64,000 nucleotides of DNA from Myrmaecium sp. VS I D KN 1 (GCA_019775845.1 JADQAV010000047.1:124001-188000); one strand, 5' to 3'. Counted from the first letter of the stretch, positions 44,201 through 57,385 are shown. The notes: generated from the sequence alone by a model not told the origin. A program made the numbers and translations.

Positions 44201-45885
44201 TGGCGTCCATGTCTTCAGTTGCATCATCAAGGCTTTCTGAAGGCCTTAGTGCTGCATCTGCTCAGTGAGTGATCCCATTGCATGGTCGAATGACCCCGAC
44301 CGCTAACAGCTCTTGTAGGTTGAATAGTGCTAAAAGTGCAGTTTCTGCCCAGCCCACTCCCGTCCATCAACAATATATGGTAGAAGCTCAGAGACGCTAC
44401 TATGAAGGAATCGGCCTTGCCCATGCTCGTTACTCGGAATTCCTGGAGGCTGGCTCTAAAGCCATCTATGGCACCCCGACGCCTGCCTATGAGAGCCTGG
44501 CCAGTAGGGCTTCGGGCTCTCTATTTGGAACTCCCACCCCGGCTTATGAAAGCATGATTTCCGCAGCCAGAGAGAGCTACGACAGTGCCACTGCTGCAGC
44601 TGCAGAGCAATATTCTCGCGTCCTAAGCTCCGCTAGCTCTGCCGTCGGTCGGTCATCTAAATCGCCGGCTCAAAGTGTCCTCGATGCTGCTTCTTCTCAG
44701 TACGAGGCTGGTCTTTCTGCTGCATCAGCTACTCTTTCTGCCGCCTCGTCCAAAGCCAGCATTGCGCTTTATGGCAGTCCACAGGCCACCATCGAGTCTC
44801 TCGCGTCCGTAGTGTCCGAAAAGGCTCAGTCGGTAGCATCCGTTGCAAGCGAGGGGGTCGTGGGTTCGGAGACACCGTGGACGGAATCTATGGCCTCCCA
44901 AGCATCGGAATCTCTGAACTCGGTTGCTTCACAAGCCTCTGAGAACTGGGATGCGCTCATCTCTAGAGTGAGTGAGCAGGTCTACGGTGCCCCAACACCG
45001 TTCACCAGTTCTGTCTGGTCACAAGCTGGAGCATATGGTGCTCAGGCTACTGATGCCGCTGTATCAAGATATGAGGCAGTTCAGGCTTTGGTCTCAGAAC
45101 TGATTCACGGTCGCGAGCCTGACTTCACTGAAAGCGTGATGAGCCAACTTAGCTCAGCCTACTACACCGGCTATCCGGCGATGGCCTCTTCCGCATCGTC
45201 GTATGCTAGTGAAGCCTATGGATCGGCCTCTTCGGTGATATCCTCCATATTCACCCCTCCTCCTACCCTAGAAGCCATCCTTGATTCAGCAAATGATCAG
45301 ATCCAGTCGGTGATTGATGCTGCTAGCGTGCAGGTCTACGGTACGAGCAAAGGGCCCGTTGAGCAAGCCAGCGAAGCAGCTGCGAGCGCTTATAGCACCG
45401 CCAAAGCTAAAGCCAGTGAAGCCGTTTATGGCAAGGAACCAGGATATCTGGAAGCTGCCCAGAGCTCCATGGAGAATGTTGCTTCCTCAGCTGCTAGCGC
45501 GATTTCTGTGGCTCTGTATGGCACCCCCACCGGTACTGTTGAAGCTGTTGAGAGCAGTGCGGCTAGTGTGTATGCATTCATCACCTCCGTCGCCGGAGAG
45601 AACGTGGCTTCGGCCAGCTCTGCTGTCGGCAACGTTGTCTCCGCCGCTCACTCCAAGGCGTCGGAAGCCGTATACGGACCAGAGCAGGGAGCTCTGGAAA
45701 GCGCGGCGAGCAGGCTCTCCGCCGCTGTGGAGAGCGCACGCGCGAGGTTGGCAGATTTGGCCTCTGAGTCCGGTGAAGCGGCTGGTGACAAGTTCGAGGA
45801 GGTTAAGGAGGGCTTGAGTGACTTTGCGAGCAGTGTTGGCGAGGCGGCTTCTTCGGCGACACGGAGAGTCAAGGATGAGTTGTGA
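41218..45885 (+). CDS. Large membrane-anchored protein with degenerate YGTPTPxxES repeats
   Basis: Three exons (41218-41387, 41448-44264, 44319-45885) encode 1517 residues; both introns are about 55-60 bp with branch sites TACTAAT and GCTAAC. A basic, polar N-terminus is followed by one hydrophobic segment (about residues 46-69, LASLVSVAIRLAIWYSLITT), a likely membrane anchor. Residues about 90-260 are an aromatic/proline helical region (YVDPYYETYLAPHVEKVRPH, QNYENYGKPRVLQLQEY). A long coiled-coil-like region follows up to about 560 (LRTWQEKFAKAADKG, VRAWKQRYDDETYSLVKAAL). From about 600 to the end there are some 17 degenerate copies of a motif centred on [IL]YGTPTPxxES, alternating with Ala/Ser-rich amphipathic helices. 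I recognise this as a filamentous-fungal family that I recall being labelled, probably wrongly, 'transcription factor hoxa13'. No DNA-binding domain is visible. The amphipathic Ala/Ser helices recall perilipin or apolipoprotein-like surface coats, but that is inference. Confidence 0.85.
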
Positions 45886-47276
45886 TGGGAGTCGACCGGA
45901 TCAGGTTTCAAAAAGGAGCGGAGCGGAGGCTGGGATGATGACCGAGACGAGACTGTCTTTATGATATGAAGTGACGAACTTTATTGGGAAAGTGGAGACC
46001 CTGCAGCCTTTACGATTGTATCATGTGGCTCCCCTTTTCTTTTCTTCTTCTTTCCCTTTTTTCTTCACAATATTCCCATATCTCACTATTATAACGATCT
46101 TTTCCTTCTGCTTCTTCCTCTTCTTTTCTTCTTAGACTGCATGTGGAATGCAGGAATATATATCTCCTTAAGCACACACACACTCTCGCTTGCTCCTTTT
46201 CTGGGATCTTTCCCCGCTTCTCGCTGGCGTCGTTGCTTTTGATACCTTGCGCACGGGAGGGTCTGCTGAATCCGGGCTTATCCTGTCGATTTCGCTTTTT
46301 CTCCTTCCTCTCGTCTTCCTCATCCGTGAATTCAGACTGCTTGAGGTCAGAAAATGAGAAAGAGGGGGGGTCTGTCTTCGTACTTGCTTTTTTTGTTCAG
46401 AATCGCTTGCTGTCCCCTTCTTTCTTCATCTAATTCCCCCTCGTATGTTTTTTTCTTGTTGCTTCTCCCTGTTCGTGTATGGTAACGGTATGTAGATTGA
46501 TTGACTGATCAAACGAGGTGGGATTTTCTACTCCCGTGTTTAGGGGGCCGGTGTGCTTTTTTAAGATGATTTTAACGTGATATCGTTCTTGTTGACTGCT
46601 CTATAGATTATAATTTTACTACTACTAACGGTTGTACTTTCTTTCCGCGTGTTCGCTTCGGAAAGTTACTTTAGAATTCCTTTAATTTCCTTCTTTCTTT
46701 CCTGATCTATTTATCCCTTTTTAAAGTCTTTTTGGGAAACCTTCAACCGTTCTTCGTATCTTTATGTACTCTAATTTACGATAACTTGTTTTAGATTATC
46801 TATAGCTTCTCCCCTTCCCATCCGCAGGAGCAAACTGTGGACTATACCACAGATCTGCCTAATAGATGTTACTTCTCCAATAAATAGTCGTATATATCGC
46901 TTTTTCTCCCATACGGGAACTCTCCCGCCTCCCCCAGCCTCCCATGGGCGCGATCAACGGTAACGACATAATACAGAACGCCAAGAAGCCACAGAAAGAA
47001 AAAAATGGAGAGGGGGGTATAACATCCCTAAAACCGCAAAACCAGAGATACAACCGAAGAAAGGGAAAAGGAGGAGAAGACAAAACCAGATGGAGAAGAG
47101 ATAAAGTGGGGGAGAATAAGAGGGGAACCCCAGGAAGAGAAAAGAAAAGGGACAAAGGTAAGGGGAAAGGGGGGATCCAAAGTGGACAGAAAGAGAAGAG
47201 ACACAAGAGGATACTCATCGTCTTTCGTTCTCTTCCGAAACTCTGGAGGGTCTCCCCTCACGGTCGCGTCCCACGC
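45886..47276. other. Convergent intergenic region between repeat-protein gene and spt8
   Basis: About 1.4 kb, pyrimidine-rich on the left and AT-rich around 46560-46800. It must hold both terminators. No gene is supported. Confidence 0.55.
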
Positions 47277-49516
47277 CTACACCGACTGCGGCACCCCGAT
47301 CTCATACCCCAGCAGGACCTCGGTGCTCGAGCCCTCCCAGCCGCGGTTGCCGCCCGTGGAGATCATGAAGGTGCATGTCGGATCGATGTAGAGCTGGGAG
47401 ATGACGCCGGTGCGGTGGCCGGGCACGATCAGGTAGGGCACGGTGGAGTGCTTGTTGGTGCCGGGCTCGGGTTCCTTCTGGAGGTCGTAGAGACGGAGGA
47501 TGTCGTAGGATGCACTGTGGAGAAGGGGGGTAAGGGGGGTTAGCTTGCTGTCCACTTTTGCTGTCGTCGACCAAGGGGCGAAAGGGGGTGGGTGGGAATG
47601 TGAACGTACCACACGATGTGTTTCCCGTTCGGCATGGCCCGGACAGCGCTGACCGCCCCGCTGACGGAGGGGAATTTGAAGGTCCGACGCGGCTCGCGGA
47701 GGCCCTTGTGCAGGCTATACTCGTCCACCGTGCCGTTACGGCGGCCGGCGTAGATGAAGTTGCCGTCGGGCGACCAGGTGGCGCTCATGCACCAGGGGGG
47801 GATGTTCCGTTGCGGCGCGATTCGAGCGATCGGATTCGGCTGGCGGCGGTCCCAGACCCGGAGGGTGCCGTCGATGGAGGCGTCGAGGAAGGTGGTGTCG
47901 GATGAGGGGGGAGTGTCGGAGTCTAGGGTGTTGTTGTATTCGTTCTCGTGAGAGGCCGAGGGGTTTTCCTCTGAGTGCGGAAGCCCGTTTAGGGCGGCGG
48001 ATGGGGACTCAGGTTTTGGTGTGCTGTCGGCTTGCTCTTGTGTAGGATCAACTGTATCCGCTGATGGTTCTGCTTCGGCAGGTATCTCGGGCGGCTGGAC
48101 TGGGCCCCCAGCATCCATCATGTCGATGTCCGCCCGCGCAGCAGCTTCCTCTCCAGCAGCTTGCTGGAGTTCATTGGCGATAGCTCTGGAGAACTCGTCA
48201 TCGTCATCGTCACCGAACCCAGTTTGATCGCCCGAAGGAGCATCGCCGTTGTCTCCGAAAAGAGAGTCTTTATCACCACCACCAAATAGGGAATCATCCG
48301 GAGACCCTGGAGCATCCTCGTTGATCCCTTGCGATAGATTCAGGAGAGATGATTTGTCGCCCGCTGCGATGCCATTCGACAAGCCATTGCTCAGGGGTTT
48401 CGCGGCGTTGTTGGACGAGAAGGTACCGTTGGAAACGGGAACGTTAGATTCCTGCGGTACTGGAAGGCTAGAGAGCGGTCGGTGTTCTATGGCCGAGATT
48501 TGGCCACCGCTGGTCTCGAACTTGCGCCTAACTTGGCCCGTGTTCAAATCCCAGTCGTTGATGGTTTTGTCCCAACTGCCTGACAGTAAAGACTTCTCAT
48601 CGTCGGACAGGGTCAGGACCGAGACTGCCGAGGTGTGCTTTCGCAAGCAAGTAATCCTCCTGCCTTCTTCATGGCGAACGGTCTGGAGATTGATGCCTCC
48701 AGATTCGAGACCGGACAACAGCCATAATGCCTGGTGATGAACAGCTAGTGAATACACAGGCGACAGCACTAAACTATCGTCTCCTCCACGTATGCCAGGG
48801 CCCCGATCCGAAGGCTCCTCGTTTTCCCAGTAGCCCATCAGCACACCTGCCTTGGTAACACTTTCGACGAACGGATGTCGCTGCGCAACGGTCAGCATCA
48901 GCTTCCCGTTTGCCGTGTCCACCCAGTTGAACTTCCGAATATAGCCGTCTGCACCACCGCTGAAGACCCAGCGCATATCAGGGGTCGCAGTTACAGCATT
49001 GATGGAGGTGCTGTGAGGCGCAGCGATGGTCGGGACAATATCATAGACAGTAGCCGTGAGAGCTTCTGGCCGCACGCGCGGGCGGAACGGCAGGCCCGAC
49101 GACGGCGCCATGGAGTGCGCACGCGGCTGTGGGGAGGCAAACGTGACTTTGGGAGCATCTGCGCCGCTCCCGGAGGCACTCGAGATACCGTTCTGAAGAG
49201 CTGTTTTCACGGGGGGTCTGCTGCGCTGAGATGGCGATTCCAGCTCATCCTGGTCATCGTCCTCATCGTTGTCTCCTTCATCGTCATCGTTGTCCGCGTC
49301 CCCGTCCGGGTCATCGTCTGCATCGGCGTCAGGGTCGGCATCGGCATCGGCGTCGGCATCCATGTCGACGTCGTCCACATCGTCCATTGTCTCGTCGATG
49401 TCGTTATCCGAGCTCGATCCTGGCGAGCCTAATTGCGAGTCAGCGGCGGATGCCTCTCTGTGTCGGAATGTCTACAACCTACCCGCGCCATTCTCCTCAT
49501 CATCGTCGAAACTCAT
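47277..49516 (-). CDS. spt8: SAGA complex WD40 subunit Spt8
   Basis: Three exons: 49516-49483, 49428-47610 and 47514-47277, giving 696 residues. The N-terminus is extremely acidic (MSFDDDEENG, then alternating DADADAD and DDDEGDNDEDDDQDE, residues about 27-75), as in yeast Spt8. WD40 blades follow: TSINAVTATPDMRWVFSGGA (then DGYIRKFNW), ITCLRKHTSAVSVLTLSDDE (then KSLLSGSWDKTINDWDLNTG), a long disordered insert (about residues 360-530), FLDASIDGTLRVWDRR, MSATWSPDGNFIYAGRRNG and ending GGNRGWEGSSTEVLLGYEIG, a typical Spt8 C-terminus. Spt8 links the SAGA coactivator to TBP and influences TBP loading at promoters. The TBP-contact role is established for yeast; here it is inferred by homology. It is divergent from the helicase gene to its right. 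Confidence 0.95.
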
Positions 49517-51145
49517 GGTTCACGTCCCAGACGGCCATGCATGCATGCACAGCCGCTGCACGATTCCGGACCGCGGGCACGGTCTGCCCAGCGAAACAAG
49601 AGCGCGGAGCCGTGGGGAGCTCAGGGACAGTGGTATGGCGACAGTCCAAATAAGAGAATGGTCGGGTACAAGGTAATAATGTACAGAGTCATGGACGGGC
49701 GTTGTCGCTGTAGGTATGTAACAACCTCGACTTGACCGGTGGACGGGATCACAGTGGGCTGGCTTTACCGCATCTAGGCGTGGGGAGCCTCGTCCCTGGG
49801 TGCCTGGTCAGCGATGCGGCGGGACACCAATCCTTGGCGGCGGATGGACCCCCGGCATTCCCCCGGCTTTCGCTTCGGATAAACCTCATCGCGGAAAACA
49901 ACCTCACCTCTATGTGCACCGTCCGATGTGAGACACGCACACTGAGGATATGGCACCTCAGGTACGAGGATCACTATTATGTGCCTCAACTCCCTACCAG
50001 GTTACTCATTGTGAAGGCGTCTTACCTCAGCTCGCTATGTATGGCACCTTGTCAAAGGTACCTGCAGCTTAGCTCAATTGCTTCCCTACCAAATAGATCA
50101 TACATCGGGTTATAGTAGGTATCCCTTATTGGTACCTTAACAATATCCAGCCGGTTCTCAGATTTTGGTTTCTGCGCGCAAATAACACACGTCCCATGTC
50201 TGGCATCAGGTACTGTACCTCACGCCCCTGCATGGAAGAGCCACAGCCCGATCCAACTGCGTGGATCGGATGAGACGCCATGGTTCCGGAAGCATGCAAT
50301 GCACGCACCCGAGGGGTAGCAAACGGGCTTGCCTCTACTGACGGCATCTCCCTCGCGCGATGGCGCAGATCTGATTGTACTGTACCTTAGTGCACATATC
50401 ATGGCTGAACGGCGCGTTTGCACACCGCAGCCCTTCGGAACACCCATGGAGAGAGCAGAAGAGTAGCGGTAAAGTTGGTAAATCCTTCTTGATGATCCCC
50501 GCGGCGCCCTCGGTGAGACCATTCTTTCTGTCCTTGTCCTGCTAGAGTCAATCCCATCCTGGTCGTTCTGGAGTCCTTCTCTCCTTCACGATGTCTGTAC
50601 CATGTCTTCGCGTGCCTTGGCTGCGGTTGCCCGGTGTGAATGGAAGGGTATTGGCGTGGTTTCCCCATCCCGCCTGGTTGTCTGGGTTACAGTGGAGGGA
50701 GGAACCCTTTGATTGCTTTGCTCCCGTACTAGTGGACCTGCATCTGGAATGGTTTGGCTGTCCTGCTTTTATCTACCTTAAGGTAGGTTTCTTTCACATG
50801 GCTGCGGCCGTTCAGCGTTTGCCACTGCCCGAATTGACCCGACTGTTGACTGGACTCTGTAACTTCAATTCCTTCACCCGCCGCAAAGCACTGCAACTTC
50901 CCACCGCCCTGCCCGCTCACCGTTCTGCTTTCTTGTCTTCTCACCGAGCAACTAGCGGAGGGACTGAGCCTTCCAGCCACAACTTGGCCAGTCCTGGCGG
51001 ATAAAACCGTGGAAGACTCCCACCCTGGACGCGGCATCTTTGCTTGATCTTTCTTTCTCCATCTTTCTCCATTGCAAACCAGGACTCCTGCGACTGCCGC
51101 CGAACTCGTGACGGCGACTCCAGCCATCACCGCATCGTGAAGTAG
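49517..51145. promoter_or_regulatory. Divergent promoter region between spt8 and the NFX1-type helicase
   Basis: These 1.6 kb contain several GGTACCTTA/TAAGGTACC-type words (around 50026-50150) and a CTACCTTAAGGTAG palindrome at about 50773-50786. Open frames here have no family resemblance. Confidence 0.6.
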
Positions 51146-54100
51146 ATGTCGCCCGCTATCCCGATGGAGCGCTCCTTCTTCTCCGCACATGCGCACATGG
51201 AGGAGGAAGAGAAAACAACAACCGCAATGAAGCCCGTCCAGTTGGACTCCGCACTCATTGAGTACTTTCCATCAAAGTCTTCCGATCTTCCTTCCGCGCT
51301 GCCCTCCGAAGAGGACAGTATGCTGGCTCAGCAATCCCGACACGAACAGCCGTTTCTGCCTCATGGAGGCCATGATGCCGGAAGCCTTCTTCGTTCCAGT
51401 CCTCATCCTCGCGGCAGAGCTCAGCCTGTGAGAAGACCGCAAGGTCAGTATACTTCGCTCAACCACTGTTTCAAAGGAACTCACTGACTGTACGTAGCGC
51501 CGCGCCAACCATTCCAGCATCCTCGGGCTCCGGCAACAATCGAATTCAGTAACAAATACGCCGCCTTGGAGGACTCGGATGGCGATGGACCCGAGGAAAC
51601 ACATCATGGTAAGTCGAACTGAGCGCTTCTCTAGCTGTTCACACACACTACTCCACTATATTACGTCCGTTCCGAACAACTTGCCCGCAACTACTGTTTG
51701 GACAGTCTATTCACCCTACCCTTTGGCCCATTGTCCTTGATTCTGACGAATTGAAATCCGCCTTATGTCGCGGCTTTGGCTCTGCTTTACATTCCATGTC
51801 GCTTCATTGTGGGAGCAGATTTCGTCGAATATCTTTGTCTCTATCTTACGAAACCGCATGCTAACAATATATGTCCTTCTACAGAACTCAACCCTCATCT
51901 TATGGAGAGATTCACCAGCTCTCGCCCTCTACAGTCGGTACATCATCTGTCGCAAGCGGATGTCCGCATACTCCCGAATCCTGGATATGCAGAAGAAATT
52001 CAACGCTACTTCAACGAGTCGAAAACGACAAGGGCGGACGCTGGCTGGGCCTCGCGGCCAGAAGTTCCGACGCCTGAAGAGATTATGAGTGCTCAATCGT
52101 GTCCGGACCTAAAACCCAACATTCCACAGGGCTCTTTTGCCGATAAAGAGGAGTACTTGAAGACTCATTACGAATTGATGCGAGAAGATGCAACACGTCC
52201 ACTCCGCGAAGCTGTAGAGAAAGTGCGTGATAGACCTCACGCTATGGAGGGCGACCTCGGCGGGGCGATTGGTCTATATGATAAAGTCCATGTTGTTGGA
52301 ATCACCTTCGCGATCCGGGGAATTGCTGTTCGAATGGCTTTCTCTTTAGCGCGCATCGGCAAGAGGATACATTGGAAGCAATCGAAGCGACTGATGAGTG
52401 GCTCCCTCGTCGCTCTCTCCCCGCTCGGTGACATGTTCAGATCCTCTTGCGTCTTGGCCACTGTTGCGGCTCGTCCTCTCAATCTGGTGGATCAGGATCC
52501 TCCGGAGATTGATCTCTTCTTCAGCGGGCCAGAAGCGATCCAGCTAGATCCCAGTATATCATGGGTGATGGTAGAACATCGAGGTGCTTACTACGAGGCA
52601 GCTCGCCACACGCTTCGGGCGCTTCAGAAGCTTCGAACGGAACCCTTCCCTCTCAGCGAGCACTTAGTCGATGTTGAGACTACCGTCGACCCGCCACAGT
52701 ACCTCCTCAGGCAACCCCAATTGGACCTAAGTGCGGTAGTGACACTAGAAAATACTGATAAAGAAGTGTACCACACCGATGTTCTACAGGACTGGCCGAG
52801 CCATTCCAACATGAATCTTGATAAGTCGCAAGCAGCTGCCCTCAAGCGCATCATAACGAAGAGATTAGCCAACGTGCAAGGCCCTCCCGGGACCGGCAAA
52901 ACGCACGTTTCAGTCGAAGCATTGAAGGTCATGATCAGTAACCTCAAACCCGGCGATCCCCCTATAATCGTTACCTGTCAGACCAACCATGCTTTGGACC
53001 AGCTCTTAAAGCACATAGCTAACTTCGAAAAGAGCTTCGTCCGCTTAGGTGGCAGGTCGAAGGATACTGATATTATCAAGAAACGAACCTTGTTCGAAGT
53101 TCGAAGTCAAACACAAATCCCTGCCTGTAATAAGGTGTCCATCATTAAGAGCATGAGGGCTCTTACTGACCACATGAAAGGGATTGTGGAGCCCTTAGAA
53201 CTTGGGGATGGCCCGCTAGATCATAACATTTTGAAAGGGATGGGTCTGCTCACAGCGGAACAATGCGTTTCCTTAGAGCACGGCGATGACGACTGGGTAG
53301 GAGGCACCAGTGACGATAAATCAGCCGGAACACCCATAGAACGGTGGCTTGGTAACATGCTTATCCCAGCGGACCGGAACATCGAGCCTGACACCTTCGG
53401 CTTCGAATACGAGGAAGCAGACTTTGCTTTCGAACAACTGAAGGAGCAGGAAGCAGAGAACGTTGCTGCCGACGACGATGAGCTCGAGGCCCTTAAGGGG
53501 GTCTGGGTTCCTATCGCTGATAATTTCACGGGGAAGCGGTCAGGGGTGTATACCGATGAAAAGATCCGAGCGGAACTGCAAAAATATTCTGATATGACCA
53601 GGATGCCGATCAAACTTAGAGGCCCGGTATACTGCTATCTTCAAAGCCAAGCTAAGGCTAAAATCACTAAGCGGTTCCGTGAGAAAGCCGTGCAGTATCA
53701 GGCGTTGGTTGAGAAACGCCAGTTGAAGACGTGGGAAGAAAATATCTGGGTCCTGAAAGATCAAAAGGTTATTGGCATGACTACAACAGGCTTTAGCAAG
53801 TATAGGGCGATGATTTCAGTCCTCAAGCCGAAGATAGTGGTGGTCGAGGAGGCTGCAGAGACCCTGGAGGCGCCTGTGATCGCTACCTGCGTGCCATCAC
53901 TCGAACATCTTGTTCTGGTGGGAGATCACAAACAGCTGCGGCCGCATTGCCAGCTCATGGAACTTGAAGACGAGCCTTACTACTTGAATCTTTCGTTGTT
54001 TGAACGCATGGTTCTGAATGGCATCGAATTTAGCTCCTTGAAACGGCAACGCCGCATGATACCGGAGATTCGTCGTTTACTAAAGCCCATCTACGGAAAC

Positions 54101-55294
54101 ATGATCACAGACCATCCTCATGTGAAGGATCCAGCTGTTCGACCTCCGATTCCTGGCATGGGTGGCTGTAACTCTTTCTTCTTCACCCATGACTGGCCAG
54201 AGGAGCGGGACGCCACCATGTCTTGCTTCAACCGGAACGAGGCCGCTATGATATCCGGTTTCTGTAAGTATCTGATTTACCAAGGCATCCTCGGCTCTCA
54301 GATCACGGTCTTAACCTTTTACAACGGTCAACGCAAGAGACTTCGTGAAGCACTGGGCACCAACACGCATCTTCGCGGTTCCGGGATCAACATCTGCACG
54401 GTGGATTCCTACCAAGGCGAAGAGAATGAGGTCATCATCCTGTCCTTGACCCGCAGCAACAGCGACCGGAAGATTGGATTTCTGAGCGTGGACAATCGTG
54501 TCTGCGTGGCCTTGTCCAGAGCGAAGTGCGGGCTCTACATCTTTGGAAATGGCGAACTGCTCTGCAGCGAGAGCGAAACATGGGCCGCCGTCATCAGCAT
54601 CATGCATGGCAAATCCAACAAGAAAGAACAGGTTACACAAGGTCCTCCATCACGGCTCGGCTACCACCTCCCGGTGACTTGTTCCAACCACCAGCGTATC
54701 TTGTTCATGCAGCAGCCTGAGGATTGGGACCTGATCGTCGGCGGTTGCTTGCAGAAATGCACCGAGAAGCTCCCCTGCGGACATACGTGTTCCTTAACCT
54801 GTCATCCCAAGGGCCACGGCGACGACTTCGAGGTAGAGTGCCGACAGCAATGCCAGCGACAGCTGCCTTGCGGCCATCCGTGCAGTGCTCCCTGCTTGGA
54901 CGTCTGTCGATGCAACATCTGCATCGACCGCACCGGCAAGGTCGGCCTGCATCGCCGCGTCAATCACAACTCAGGTCAGATCGAGCCTCCCAGGCAGCAG
55001 GCTCCGCCGGACCACACCAGTCATTGGCATCACTATGCGGCCGGCGGCGTGAAGGAAGCGGACAGACGGCTGGCCAAGGAGCGTTCCGCTCAGGCTGCCG
55101 ACGCCCGCCGCGCTCGACTCGACGGCGAGAACTCCGAGCATCTGTTTGGAGTGACGTCCAGCAGCGGCAACTCCGCAAACCGCCTGCCGTCTCGCAGGGA
55201 GACCACGAGGAACGGACGGGTCTCGTACACAGAGCCTTTCAACCCTCGCATGGTCGATTACGGTCGGCAGGTGCCAGAGTCGCTCCTGGACTAG
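51146..55294 (+). CDS. SF1 helicase with NF-X1-type zinc-finger tail (ZNFX1/Hrr1-like)
   Basis: Three exons (51146-51443, 51498-51608, 51885-55294) encode 1272 residues; the 276-bp second intron ends with a GCTAAC branch site. The N-terminal 140 residues are low-complexity. The helicase core has the Q-type LDKSQAAALKRIITKR, Walker A GPPGTGKT (residues 469-476), Walker B-like VVVEEAAETLE (about 785-795), GDHKQLRPHC, QRRMIPEIRRLL, VDSYQGEENEVIILSLTRS and VCVALSRAKCGLYIFGN, the pattern of the UPF1-like SF1B group. The tail has Cys/His clusters (CLQKCTEKLPCGHTCSLTCH, CQRQLPCGHPCSAPCLDVC), which are NF-X1-type fingers. Relatives are animal ZNFX1 and S. pombe Hrr1, which work in small-RNA pathways and heterochromatin. 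A role in RNA silencing is inferred from that group. No CCCH finger is seen at its N-terminus. Confidence 0.93.
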
Positions 55295-57348
55295 ATGCTC
55301 GCTGTCCGTTCGACGAATCCCTGCTGCTGTTTTGTGATGGTTGGACTTTGTTTGCCATTCTGGTATAGTCGGGCTGTTGCGGTTCCTTGAGCTTCTCTTC
55401 AGAACAGAGGGAGGGGATAAAAGTCAAATGTGGTCTGTTTTCTCACGGTGTGTGTACGGTCTTGGATCGGCCTTCTCCTCTGATGGACTGTTTTTCCTGC
55501 GGTCCATCCTATCTCTCTTCCTTTCTTTGCTGTTCAATTCACTTTGGCGGCTTTGCTTTTACTCCCTTTCCCCTTTCCTTGTACGTTCTCCTCGGTGGGC
55601 GGCCCCTTTTTGTATTGATCCTCGACCTCTTTGCCTGGGATGGCGATTGCATATCTGGCTGAGAGGGTCCGCTTTCTCCGATGGTATTTCCCCCTGCCTT
55701 GTGCCTCTTGTGACTGAGGTTTTGGAACTCGGTTTTGCGCGCCGTCCCTCGAAAAGACGGACGAAAATGGGGAGGGGGAACGTTGGCGAAGATATGTATC
55801 TAGAGACAGAGAGGGGGAGGAATACAATCCTACCCGAGAAAGTGAATGAATGATTTGATTATCAACGTGTCACAGAGATTGTTTTGCACCACAGCTCGTT
55901 ATGCAGTCAGTCGCTCGGTTTGGTTTCGTGCAGGTGGACTTTTTTCATCCTCCGAGTATACTTTCTGTTTATCTACAAGAGAGGTTGGCGAGGCTGGCAT
56001 GGGAATTGGGATGAGAGGGCCATTTGATAGAGGTACGAATGCAATGCCCGATTCACTCTTCTACAAAGAAGGAAAAAACTACTATCCTGAATTTGAACCC
56101 CATGTTCTAGAATCCGAACAGCACCGTTTAAATGTTATTAATCGGTCGGACCGTTGTTCAACGGGTTTTTAGTTGGTTGTTGGTTGTGGGCGTTGGCATT
56201 CCACCCCTTCATTCTCCATCTCATCTCATCTCATCTCGTCTCCCGAATACAAGCGTCAACCTTGCTTGGAGTAGAGTTTCTTTCCCTCTTTTTGCGGGAC
56301 GGGACGGTAGGGGGTATATATAGAGAGAGGGTGTGCTGCTGCTGCCTCTTTTTTTGTACTCCTTTTCTTGCCTTTTTCGCTTTTTGTTTGTTGTACGTGT
56401 GTTTGTTGTGGTGCATCCTTCTTCTTTCGGGACGAGCAGGACCAAGACCAGGACCAGGACGACGACGACACGATGACACGGTACGACACGACATGACGCG
56501 ATAAACATGAGCGCCTGCTCTACAAACTAGGACTCTGAGACTGCTTCTCCTACCGACCTCGCCTACCTACGTACCTCCTACCACCACCCGACCTCACCAC
56601 CATGCAGCAGACGAAGAGCGGAGGGGAGTCGGTCAGTCAGTCCTGTCTGCTGCGAAATCGCACAGGCGGGTAAACAAAAACCAAACAACATCAACAACAA
56701 CAAAAGGTCGATCCAAATAAACAAACAAACAAACATATCACCAGCCTCCGGAAGTAGCTGCATGCATGCATGCACATCTATCTCAGCGACGACGCCTCCA
56801 CCCTTGGCGAGCGTGAGAGCGAAAAAAAAAGAGGTCGATCCTGCGATTACGAGGAGGAGTCCCGTTGTGATCGGACCACGTATGGGTACATGCGACGAGT
56901 GCATGTACATCCATCCAGAGCAAAGATCGATAGTACCGCATCTCGAAAGCGGTCAAGCGCGCAGGTGGTGCTTGGTGCTTGGTGCTTGGTGTGGTTGGTG
57001 ATATGGGTGGTTGGTGCTGCATGAAAGCGGGCGGACGGGTGGGCGGGTTTTGGTTGGTTGGTTGGGGAGGCTTGGACCGGGAACGCATGGGAATGAATCG
57101 TCCCCGCCCCCCGATCGGTCTGGGCAGCCCGCAGTGCAACTGCATCGCATCGCATCACTCATCTATCGCCCGCGAAAGAAAGAAAGAAGAAGAACCTGGA
57201 GACAAGTCTCGTCCGGTCAAGCAGTCAGCCATCCATCCAGCCATCCAGCCATCTGGCCAGCCCTTCGGTGCGCTCTTTTCTCACGACCTTACCTCCAGCT
57301 ATCGCTTGCTCGCTCTCCGCCTCGCCAACCACCCGCCAACCACCCTTG

Positions 57349-57385
57349 CACTGCACTCTGCACTCTGCACTCTGCACTCTGCACT
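57349..57385. repeat. TGCACTC tandem repeat
   Basis: About five 7-bp head-to-tail units (CACTCTG register), the last ones degenerate. Confidence 0.88.
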
